NCBI RefSeq assembly: GCF_029109325.1
Contig: NZ_JAQKQJ010000024.1
Span: 248,001-312,000, forward strand
DNA: 64,000 nucleotides
Source of the DNA: Nodosilinea sp. PGN35
Lineage (GTDB): Bacteria; Cyanobacteriota; Cyanobacteriia; Phormidesmidales; Phormidesmidaceae
Direction: 5' to 3'
Position 1 is the stretch's first letter; the number at the start of each line of letters is the position of its first letter. Positions 1 to 7,403 of the stretch are shown here, one piece after another. Below the pieces are notes generated by a model. The model saw nothing but the letters and a program-made list of their open reading frames with translations. It had not been told where the DNA came from and searched no databases. Position numbers and translations under genes: made by a program.

Positions 1-248
1 CGATGTGCGAAATCTTTGATGTAGACCCCGCCGACCTCAACATCGACCTGGGGGAAATCGGCACCCTGCTGCCTAAAGATGGGAACTACTACCCTGGCCA
101 AAAAAATCAGCATCCCACCATTCTCGAACTGCTCGATCGCCTCCTGGATACCGGCGTCGTTGTCGAAGGCGATGTAGATCTGGGTATGGCCCAGCTCAAC
201 CTCATCCACGCCAAGCTGCGTCTGGTGCTCACCTCAAAACCCATCTAA
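1..248 (+). CDS. gvpK: Gas vesicle protein GvpK, C-terminal part (5' truncated by window)
   Basis: The frame is open from the first base, so the gene begins before the window. The visible 82 or so residues start with the typical GvpK ending (DPADLNIDLGEIGTLLP), followed by about 55 residues in which TILELLDRLLDTGVVV and a region ending LRLVLTSKPI look like the amphipathic GvpA/GvpJ-type helix region. From memory, cyanobacterial GvpK proteins carry such a tail. GvpK is an accessory protein of gas vesicle assembly, which gives buoyancy. The rest of the gvp cluster should lie upstream. The converging kinase gene ends 49 bp away across a C-rich spacer. Confidence 0.8.
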   Translation, partial: MCEIFDVDPADLNIDLGEIGTLLPKDGNYYPGQKNQHPTILELLDRLLDTGVVVEGDVDLGMAQLNLIHAKLRLVLTSKPI

Positions 249-297
249 ATCCCAATCCCCTACCCCCTACTCCCCCATCCCCTACCCCTTCACGCCC

Positions 298-2376
298 CTA
301 CCCCTGCCACTGCCAAAGTTTAATGGTCTTATCGGCACTGGCCGTGGCCAACACGTTGCCGCCCTCCTGCACCGCCACCTGATGCACCGGGTTGATGTGG
401 GCCGATAGCGTCGTTTTCAGCGCACCGTCCTGGCTGCTCCAAAACCTCAGGGTGCCATCGCTGCTGCCGCTGACCAGCCGCTGACCATCGGGGAAAAAGG
501 CCACGGTGTTCACCTCCTGGGTGTGGCCCTGGAGAGTGTGCAGCAGGGTGCCCGCCGCTAAATTCCACAGGCGCACCGTACGGTCTTTGCTGGCGCTGGC
601 GATCAGACGACCGTCTGGGCTAACGGCCACCTGATTGACGGTATTGGTGTGGCCAGTTAGCACCCTCAGGGTGGTGGCGCTCTGGGCATCCCAGATGCGT
701 ACGGTGTTGTCGAGGCCACCGCTGACGATGCGCTGGTCAGCCTCGGCCAGGGCGACGGTTTTGAGCATGCCCGCTGAACCCGGTAGGGTTTTGAGGAGCG
801 TGCCCTGGCTCAGGTTCCACAGTTTGAGGGTGCCATCTTCGCTGGCGCTGGCGACCAGGTTACCGCCGCTGCCCAGGGCGATCGCATTGACATCCCGCAA
901 GTGGCCCTTGAGGGTGTGGCGCAGGCTGCCGTCGCTCAGGTGCCAAACTTTAACGGTGGCATCGTCGCCGCAGCTGACTAGCAGCTGGCCCCGTCGATCG
1001 ATTGCCACGGCGTTAACCCCGCGCGCGTGCCCCTTGAGGGTATGCAGCAAGTCACCTGTCTGCCAGTTCCAAATGCGAACGCTGTCGTCTAAGCTGCCGC
1101 TCACCAGCACGGGCTGCTGGGTACTAAACGCCAGGGCTGTAACCCACGACTGGTGACCCTTGAGGGTAGCCAGAGACTGCCAGCCTACGCCAGAGATGGG
1201 CGGCCGGGTGGGCGGCCTGGGCCTGGGGCCGTTGCTGACGGGCTTGGGTGGCCCCGAGGCAGGCTTGCCGGAGGTCTGTCCAGATACCCGACTCGAGACC
1301 GGCCCCGACTTGGGGCCGGAGGCGTCTGAGGGGGGCTCGGCCATGGAGGGCAGCGCCGTAGTGGGCATGACCAGCCCCGCTGACTGACCCGGCCCGCTGA
1401 TGGGAGGGCGATCGAGCCCCGCAAACAGGCTTTGGTCAGACTGGTGCGAGACCCACCCCGGCACTGCACCTTCTAATTTGGGCAGGCGTTGCAGGTCATC
1501 CAGCACGTCCTGAGCGGTTTGGTAGCGTTCGCTGACCAGATCTTTGGTCATGCAGTTGAGTACCACTGCTAGACCGGGATGAATGGTGCGGCCCTGTTTT
1601 TGCAGGTGCTCTTGCCACAGCCAGCGGCCCTCCTGAGGGCTGTACAGGTCTTCGGGCTTGCAGCCAGTCAGCAGATGCAGGCAGGTGGCCCCCAGGCTGT
1701 AGAGATCGCTGGCGGGGTAGGCCTGACCGCTGCGCAGCTGCTCAATGGGGGCGTAGCCCTCGGTGCCAATGCGGGTGCCGGGTTCGTAGCGAATCGCTTC
1801 GCTAAACTGTTTGGCTACGCCAAAGTCTATCAGCACGGGCTTTTGGTCGATCTTGCGGCGGATGATGTTCGACGGAGTGATGTCGCGGTGGATAACGCCG
1901 TGCTGATGGATAAAGTGCAGCACCGGCAGCAGGTCTTCTAGCAGCTGGCGTAGGCTGCCCTCGCTGTAGGCGGCCTGGGCGGCAATTTCCTGATACAGGG
2001 TGCGGCCCTGGATCATCTGCTGCACCAGGTAGAGATATTTGTTCTGTTCAAAGTAGGCCAGCAGGGTGGGAATTTGCGGGTGCTCTCCCAGTTCGTGCAG
2101 GCGCACGGCCTCTTGCTCAAACAGCTGCACTGCCTTTAGAAAAGATTTGGTGCCCTGGGTCTGGGGGGCAAACTGCTTGATCACACAGCGGGTGTTGAGG
2201 CGATCGGCGTCGAGGGCGAAGTAGGTGCGGCCAAAGCCGCCCCGACCAATCAGCTTTAGCGGCCGATAGCGGCCTCGCAGCCGACGCTCCAGAGGGTTGC
2301 CACAGGTAGGGCAGGCCGCGGACAGGGTGGCGTGATTAGGCTGGGTGCAGTGGGGGTTGAGGCAGCAGATCATCAC
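298..2376 (-). CDS. Serine/threonine protein kinase with C-terminal WD40 beta-propeller
   Basis: This 692-residue protein has four parts. Residues about 4-27 hold four paired cysteines (zinc-ribbon-like). Residues about 37-300 are a Hanks-type kinase with glycine loop GRGGFGRTYF, lysine in VIKQF, catalytic HRDITPSN and DFG in LIDFGVAKQ. A Pro/Ser/Gly-rich linker covers about 305-400. Seven WD40 repeats, each ending in a form of VRIWN or KLWQW, make one propeller. No membrane segment is obvious, so it is probably cytosolic. Kinase-WD40 fusions are common in filamentous cyanobacteria; the substrate is unknown. The start follows from the Cys motif directly after the Met pair. Confidence 0.93.
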   Translation of the reverse strand: MMICCLNPHCTQPNHATLSAACPTCGNPLERRLRGRYRPLKLIGRGGFGRTYFALDADRLNTRCVIKQFAPQTQGTKSFLKAVQLFEQEAVRLHELGEHPQIPTLLAYFEQNKYLYLVQQMIQGRTLYQEIAAQAAYSEGSLRQLLEDLLPVLHFIHQHGVIHRDITPSNIIRRKIDQKPVLIDFGVAKQFSEAIRYEPGTRIGTEGYAPIEQLRSGQAYPASDLYSLGATCLHLLTGCKPEDLYSPQEGRWLWQEHLQKQGRTIHPGLAVVLNCMTKDLVSERYQTAQDVLDDLQRLPKLEGAVPGWVSHQSDQSLFAGLDRPPISGPGQSAGLVMPTTALPSMAEPPSDASGPKSGPVSSRVSGQTSGKPASGPPKPVSNGPRPRPPTRPPISGVGWQSLATLKGHQSWVTALAFSTQQPVLVSGSLDDSVRIWNWQTGDLLHTLKGHARGVNAVAIDRRGQLLVSCGDDATVKVWHLSDGSLRHTLKGHLRDVNAIALGSGGNLVASASEDGTLKLWNLSQGTLLKTLPGSAGMLKTVALAEADQRIVSGGLDNTVRIWDAQSATTLRVLTGHTNTVNQVAVSPDGRLIASASKDRTVRLWNLAAGTLLHTLQGHTQEVNTVAFFPDGQRLVSGSSDGTLRFWSSQDGALKTTLSAHINPVHQVAVQEGGNVLATASADKTIKLWQWQG

Positions 2377-2816
2377 AGCAGTAAACCCAGGGACGCGGAG
2401 GCATAGTTTTTGCTTATGCTTACTTCCATTTAACCCGCAATCGGTCGGAGAGGGGGATTTTACTCGCTGGTGCTGGTGCAGCTTAGCAAGCCGCCAGGAC
2501 GATATCTGTGTACAAAGGGCGGCCTGTGGGGCTCAAACCCGAGTCACACAAGAGAGACCACGGTCAGAAGTCGAGGCGATCGCAGGCGTCAGCTTTCCTT
2601 GCCAGGCCCTCGGCGCTGGCCCCATCCCCGGTTCGGCAACGGGGGCAGCGCTATATTTCGTAACAATTGGGGCGATCGCGCTAAAGCGCCTAAACCCGTG
2701 CGGTATGGTAAGTAAACCCATACAAGTCCAGGCGTGGAGTTTTGCCGGTGGGAAAACTCCCGCTCCCAAGCTGGATTTGGCAAAACAGTCGTTACAGAGC
2801 AATTTGCCGCCTGCCT
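2377..2816. other. Intergenic region between divergent genes
   Basis: These 440 bp separate the kinase (-) from bciB (+) and must hold both promoters. Open frames here are short and resemble nothing known. No hairpin, tRNA or repeat shared with other parts of the window was recognised. One GCGATCGC octamer is present near 2577. Confidence 0.4.
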
Positions 2817-4013
2817 ATGACCCTGGCCCAGCCTCCCCACAACAAAGCCAAAGCTCTGCGCCCAGGAGCCCCCCGCCCCGCCAAGGAACTTTGCAGCGAG
2901 TGCGGCTTTTGCGACACCTACTATATTCACTACGTCAAAGAGGCCTGCGCCTTTCTCAACCAGCAGTTCCCCGCCCTCGAGCAGCAGACCCACGGGCGCA
3001 GCCGCGATCTCGACGCTGAGCAGGACGTTTATTTTGGCGTTCACCAGGACATGATGGCGGCCCGCAAGCAGCAGCCCATTGAGGGGGCGCAGTGGACGGG
3101 CATTGTCAGCACGATCGCGATCGAGATGCTGACCCGGGGCCTGGTTGAAGGGGTAGTGTGCGTGCAGAATACCGAGAGCGATCGCTTTCAGCCCCAGCCC
3201 GTTTTAGCCACCACCCCCGAAGAGATTTTGGCGGCGCGGGTCAACAAGCCCACCCTGTCGCCTAACCTATCGGTGCTGGAGCAGGTGGAGCAGTCGGGCA
3301 TGAAGCGGCTGCTGGTGATTGGCGTCGGCTGCCAGATTCAGGCGCTGCGGGCGGTGGAAAAGCGGCTAGGCCTAGAGCAGCTCTACGTGCTGGGCACCCC
3401 CTGCGTAGACAACGTCAGCCGGGCGGGGCTGCAAAAATTTCTTGAAACCACCAGCCGCTCCCCCGACACCGTGGTGCACTACGAGTTCATGCAGGACTTC
3501 CGCGTCCACTTTAAGCACGAGGATGGCTCCACCGAAACCGTGCCCTTCTTTGGCCTCAAAACCAACCAGCTCAAGGACGTATTTGCCCCCTCCTGCATGA
3601 GCTGCTTCGACTATGTGAACGGTCTGGCCGACCTGGTGGTGGGCTACATGGGCGCTCCCTTTGGCTGGCAGTGGATCGTGGTGCGCAACGATCGCGGCCA
3701 AACCATGCTCGACACCGTCATGGATCAGCTCGACACTCAGCCGGTGATGTCGGCGGGCGATCGCAAAGCCGCCGTGCAGCAGAGCATTCCCGCCTACGAC
3801 AAGGCCGTCACCCTGCCCATGTGGGCCGCCAAACTGATGGGCGTGGTGATCGAGCGCATCGGCCCCAAGGGGTTAGAGTACGCCCGCTTTTCCATCGACT
3901 CCCACTTCACCCGCAACTACCTCTACGTCAAGCGCAACTACCCCCAAAAGCTCGCCGCCCACGTGCCCGAGTTCGCCAAGCGCATCGTCAGTCAGTACAA
4001 GCTGCCCGATTAA
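2817..4013 (+). CDS. bciB: Ferredoxin-type 3,8-divinyl chlorophyllide 8-vinyl reductase (BciB / Slr1923 family)
   Basis: The 398-residue protein belongs to the coenzyme F420 hydrogenase/dehydrogenase beta-subunit superfamily in its cyanobacterial Slr1923-like form, known to reduce the 8-vinyl group in chlorophyll synthesis. Visible are an N-terminal Cys cluster (CSECGFCDTYY, residues 26-36), a TPCVDN cysteine and a further pair in APSCMSCFDY, consistent with Fe-S clusters and flavin. ATG at 2817 was chosen because an upstream TTG (2742) only adds a non-conserved leader. The gene converges on the ftsH-like gene with a large inverted repeat between them. The related 7-hydroxymethyl chlorophyll a reductase is the main alternative. 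Confidence 0.87.
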   Translation: MTLAQPPHNKAKALRPGAPRPAKELCSECGFCDTYYIHYVKEACAFLNQQFPALEQQTHGRSRDLDAEQDVYFGVHQDMMAARKQQPIEGAQWTGIVSTIAIEMLTRGLVEGVVCVQNTESDRFQPQPVLATTPEEILAARVNKPTLSPNLSVLEQVEQSGMKRLLVIGVGCQIQALRAVEKRLGLEQLYVLGTPCVDNVSRAGLQKFLETTSRSPDTVVHYEFMQDFRVHFKHEDGSTETVPFFGLKTNQLKDVFAPSCMSCFDYVNGLADLVVGYMGAPFGWQWIVVRNDRGQTMLDTVMDQLDTQPVMSAGDRKAAVQQSIPAYDKAVTLPMWAAKLMGVVIERIGPKGLEYARFSIDSHFTRNYLYVKRNYPQKLAAHVPEFAKRIVSQYKLPD

Positions 4014-4018
4014 GAGCA

Positions 4019-4090
4019 CCAGAGACCCCAGGGTTCTTCTGCGGGCAGACCAATAACCCCGCCTACCCACCCAAGAACCCTGGGGTCTGG
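4019..4090. terminator. Inverted repeat, family C copy 1; probable bidirectional terminator
   Basis: A perfect 16-bp inverted repeat (AGACCCCAGGGTTCTT at 4023-4038, complement at 4073-4088) lies between two convergent genes that end at 4013 and 4096. The loop contains GCAGACC. The arms and this loop motif recur at 41261-41325, so the hairpin belongs to a dispersed family. There is no long T-run, so the terminator role is inferred from position. Confidence 0.6.
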
Positions 4091-4095
4091 TCTTG

Positions 4096-5862
4096 CTACA
4101 CCACGCTGTACCCTTCACTCAGCCAGCGATCCAGCTCCGCCGGAGCCTGGGCCTGCCCCAGCATCGCCTGAAGCTGCTCCCCATCCAGCACCTCGGTCTC
4201 TAGCAGCGTCTGGGTGGCCGACTCCAGCAGCCCCCGGTTGAGCCGCAGAATTTCTATGGCCATCGAGCGAGCACCATCCAGCAACTGCTTCACCTGGCGA
4301 TCGATCTCGGTGGCGACCTCAGAGCTGGTCACCCGTCTGTCGCTGCCGCCGTCCAAAAACTGGGCACTGGCTTTGGCAAAGGCCACTGGCCCCAGACTGG
4401 CGCTCATGCCGTACTGGGTCACCGCTTTCTCGGCCAGGTCGGTGGCTTTTTGAATGTCGTCGCTGGCCCCGGTCGAAACCTTGCCAAAAACAATCTCTTC
4501 GGCGGCGCGGCCCCCCAGCAGTGTGGCCAGCTGACCCCGCAGCTCGTCTTCAAGCATCAAAAAGCGATCGCTCTCCGGCATTTGCAGGGTGTAGCCCAGT
4601 GCCCCCAGCCCCCGGGGCACAATCGAAATTTTGGTCACCCGGTTGCCGCCGGGCATCAGCGCCCCCACCAGGGCGTGACCCACCTCGTGGTAGGCCACCG
4701 TCTGGCGTTCGGTGGCGGTGAGCACCCGAGAGCGCTTCTCCAGCCCCGCAATCACCCGCTCAATGGCTTCGCCAAAGTCCGCCATCAGCACGGCCTGTCG
4801 GTTGTTGCGAGCCGCCATCAGCGCCGCTTCGTTGACCAGGTTGGCCAGGTCAGCCCCGGCAAAGCCAGCGGTTTGAGCGGCAATCGCAGCCAGGTTGACG
4901 TCTTCCCCCAGGGCCACACCGCGACCGTGCACCTGCAAAATTTCCAGCCTGCCGCTCTTGTCGGGGCGATCGACCAGCACCTGGCGGTCAAAACGGCCCG
5001 GACGGCGCAGGGCCGGGTCTAGGGTCTCGGGCCGGTTGGTGGCGGCGATGACAATCACGCCGTCGTTGCCGTCAAAGCCATCCATTTCGGTCAGCAGCTG
5101 GTTCAGGGTCTGCTCGCGCTCGTCGTTGCCGCCCGTGGGGTTGCCGCCGCGAGTTTTACCCACAGCATCTAGCTCGTCGATAAACACAATGCAGGGGGCC
5201 TGGCGCTTGGCCTTGGCAAACAGGTCGCGCACCCGCGAGGCCCCCACTCCCACAAACATCTCCACAAACTCCGACCCGGCCATGCTCAAGAATGGGACGC
5301 CCGCCTCTCCGGCGATCGCCTTGGCCAGCAGGGTCTTGCCCGTGCCGGGAGGCCCCACCAGCAGCACCCCTTTGGGAATTTTGGCCCCCAGCTGGCGGTA
5401 CTTATCGCCGTTGGCCAAAAAGTCCACAACCTCTTGCAGTTCCTGCTTGGCCTCATCGACCCCGGCCACATCGGCGAAGGTGACGCCGTTGCTCTTGCCG
5501 TAGCGGCGGGCCTTGCTGTTGCCCATGCCCACGGCAGTGCCTACACCGCCGCCCGCGCTGCTAAATTTTGCCGCCAGCGCCAAAGCTCCCACCAGCAGCC
5601 CCGAAGAAATAATCAGTCCAGCAATGCCTGCCGGGGGCAGCGGCTCAGGGGCAAGGGTGACCTTTACCCCCTGACTCTTGAGCTGATTCACGACTTCATC
5701 CGTAGATCCCACAGGCCGAGTTGTGTAGCGCTGACGGCCAAACTCAGGCTTGAGGATGTAGTCGATGCAATCGCGCCCGATGGTTGCCCGCTGCACCTGA
5801 GCATTGTTGACCTGCTCCACAAAGGTGCTGTAGGCCGATGGCGCTGGAATTTCCGGTTTCAT
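4096..5862 (-). CDS. ftsH: FtsH-type ATP-dependent zinc metalloprotease with a shortened N-terminus
   Basis: The 588-residue protein has an AAA+ domain (Walker A GPPGTGKT at residues 170-177, Walker B IVFIDELDA, a normal second region of homology) and an M41 protease domain with HEVGH zinc motif at about residue 395, so both activities look intact. Normal FtsH starts with a membrane helix, a lumenal domain and a second helix. This one begins inside the lumenal-type domain (YSTFVEQVNNAQVQRATI) and has only one hydrophobic helix, at about 80-98. An in-frame TAA seven codons upstream, with an AGGA just before the ATG, rules out a longer start. It is likely an extra FtsH paralogue with altered topology. 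Confidence 0.88.
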   Translation of the reverse strand: MKPEIPAPSAYSTFVEQVNNAQVQRATIGRDCIDYILKPEFGRQRYTTRPVGSTDEVVNQLKSQGVKVTLAPEPLPPAGIAGLIISSGLLVGALALAAKFSSAGGGVGTAVGMGNSKARRYGKSNGVTFADVAGVDEAKQELQEVVDFLANGDKYRQLGAKIPKGVLLVGPPGTGKTLLAKAIAGEAGVPFLSMAGSEFVEMFVGVGASRVRDLFAKAKRQAPCIVFIDELDAVGKTRGGNPTGGNDEREQTLNQLLTEMDGFDGNDGVIVIAATNRPETLDPALRRPGRFDRQVLVDRPDKSGRLEILQVHGRGVALGEDVNLAAIAAQTAGFAGADLANLVNEAALMAARNNRQAVLMADFGEAIERVIAGLEKRSRVLTATERQTVAYHEVGHALVGALMPGGNRVTKISIVPRGLGALGYTLQMPESDRFLMLEDELRGQLATLLGGRAAEEIVFGKVSTGASDDIQKATDLAEKAVTQYGMSASLGPVAFAKASAQFLDGGSDRRVTSSEVATEIDRQVKQLLDGARSMAIEILRLNRGLLESATQTLLETEVLDGEQLQAMLGQAQAPAELDRWLSEGYSVV

Positions 5863-6086
5863 GGGGCAAGTCCTGTAGGGTTAACTGCAAGGTGAGAGGC
5901 AGGGGGAAATAGCTCCCGCCCGCTCGATCCCTCACACCTCTGATTCTGTGGCACCCACCACTGCCCTCCCAGAGGGGAAAACGCTCTAAGTAAGCCGTAG
6001 TTACCGCAGGCCAATGTAGCCGCTATACGGCGGTTACGACCTGTCTGGGCAGATTGCCGTAACGCCTGTCGAGCGACCTCGCAGGG

Positions 6087-6114
6087 TTCAGCCCTCAAAC
6101 CGACGCTATATAAT
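6087..6114 (+). promoter_or_regulatory. Candidate sigma-70 type promoter
   Basis: A consensus -10 hexamer TATAAT lies at 6109-6114, 26 bp before the ATG at 6141. A weak -35-like TTCAGC is at 6087, with 16 bp between. Called by eye only. Confidence 0.4.
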
Positions 6115-6140
6115 GAGGGCCAAACATTCTGCTAGCCCCC

Positions 6141-6638
6141 ATGACCAAATTTGATGCGGTTCAGCTTACAGAGGTCTCCGTAAATTTACCCTGGGGCATT
6201 GGTGGGGCCAAATGGAAGCCCGACACCACCGAGCGCGCCGCCGCCTGGGAACTGTACGTCGAGCTGGTCACCCGCATTGCCGTGCAGTCCCTCGATGCCG
6301 ATGCCGGGCTGGTGCGAGAGGCCCTCAACTCGCTCTACAGTCTATTTGGCTCTACCCGAGAAATACTGCGCACCGCTGGCCCCAAGGTCGGAGCCTCTAA
6401 AGAATCAGTGGGCGGCATTGCGATCGCCGTCCTCAACCACGGCCTGCGTCCCTTCCTCTCTAAATGGCACCCCATTCTGCAAGAGTGGGAAGCCCAGCGG
6501 CCCCAGGGCGTCAGCGCCGTTGCCCACGAAAAGGGCTGGGAGCTAGAACCCACCCTCCGTCAAGAACTCAGCCAGCTCAGAACTGGCCTCGAAGCCTACG
6601 CCCTGGCCCTGGCTGCCATTGCTGGCGTAGAGCACTAG
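6141..6638 (+). CDS. Conserved hypothetical protein
   Basis: I do not recognise this 165-residue soluble protein. It opens with VQLTEVSVNLPWGIGGAKW and continues with helical, Glu/Arg-rich sequence (TERAAAWELYVELVTRI, REALNSLYSLFGSTREIL) and an Ala-rich C-terminal helix. There is no signal peptide, membrane segment or clear catalytic motif. The composition matches neighbouring genes and a good -10 box lies just upstream, so it is probably a real gene. A family A repeat begins three bases after its stop codon. No function is proposed. Confidence 0.75.
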   Translation: MTKFDAVQLTEVSVNLPWGIGGAKWKPDTTERAAAWELYVELVTRIAVQSLDADAGLVREALNSLYSLFGSTREILRTAGPKVGASKESVGGIAIAVLNHGLRPFLSKWHPILQEWEAQRPQGVSAVAHEKGWELEPTLRQELSQLRTGLEAYALALAAIAGVEH

Positions 6639-6640
6639 GG

Positions 6641-6774
6641 TCAGTCAAGTTAAATGTGACGGGGCAGTGGGGTATACGGTTCAAGGTTTCAGGTTCAAGG
6701 TGAGCCGTAGACCGTATACCTTGTACCCAGAACGGCTGGCCCCTGTCAAAATCAGCTTGGTCAAGCACCAGTAC
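6641..6774. repeat. Dispersed repeat family A, copy 1
   Basis: This stretch of about 134 bp is closely repeated at 19047-19177, and its first 25 bp or so recur in reverse orientation at 51480-51504. It contains a stem GGTATACGGT (6671-6680) with ACCGTATACC (6711-6720), and ends with a conserved tract AACGGCTGGCCCCTGTC plus AAAATCAGCTTGGTCAAG. It carries no gene. It starts immediately behind a stop codon, as small non-autonomous elements often do. Confidence 0.75.
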
Positions 6775-7403
6775 CCTAAGGCATAAGTCAGCCAACCATT
6801 CCTGACACCTGGCACCCGAGACCTGACACCCTCAGCAACGGTGGCCATATTTCTGCCAGGTCGTACTAGTACCGCCTGGCCAAAGGGAACCGCTGCCAAG
6901 GTATTAGGTGCCTGGCACCTGTACCTGAAGCGATCTCCGTATCCGTCCCCTGCCGATATAAAAAAGCTACTCCAATTCGATTAAGTATCGAGAAAATACT
7001 CAGTACATAGTATGAAGTTCTCAATAAGATAGAAGCCTGAGGTGCACACTCCTAGGCTTCTCCTTCCCTCCTTTAGCCCTTTAGGAGTAAGGTCAAAACT
7101 ATAGCCAGCGATCGCCGTCGTAAGTCCCAGACTTTACAACCCTGATCGCTCCGTTACAATAGCTGGGTATTTTAGTAGGTAAACGTCGCTTAGCTGCTTC
7201 TGCGGAGGTGCCTAAGGCGTTAGCTGGCCTTGATTTAGGCCAGTGGAGCACACTTTCCTCCCCAATTCAGCTGTCTCAGCTAGGCATTGAGCTGTGTCCT
7301 AGAGTTAGCAAATTCACTGTTGCCGTAAGGCCCATGCCCCCTAATTTGGCTTTACCCCGCGCGAGTTATCGGTTTTGTTGTTTGGCACATCGGTCTTAGA
7401 AAT
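6775..7403 (+). promoter_or_regulatory. Long leader upstream of hpsA with a hairpin
   Basis: About 630 bp without a convincing gene precede hpsA. A hairpin at 7031-7061 pairs AGAAGCCT (7031-7038) with AGGCTTCT (7054-7061), with three more inner pairs after a bulge. It is followed by a pyrimidine tract (TCCTTCCCTCC) rather than T-runs. A small palindrome AGGTGCC/GGCACCT lies at 6906-6920. AT-rich sequence at 6965-7030 is the best place for a promoter. In Nostoc punctiforme hps genes depend on hormogonium sigma factors; a matching box was not assigned here. Confidence 0.4.

Noticed and set aside
2505..2570. Possible tRNA-like arm (GGGGCTCAAACCCGAG) upstream of bciB
   Set aside because: Only three base pairs form in the arm and no cloverleaf could be drawn on either strand.
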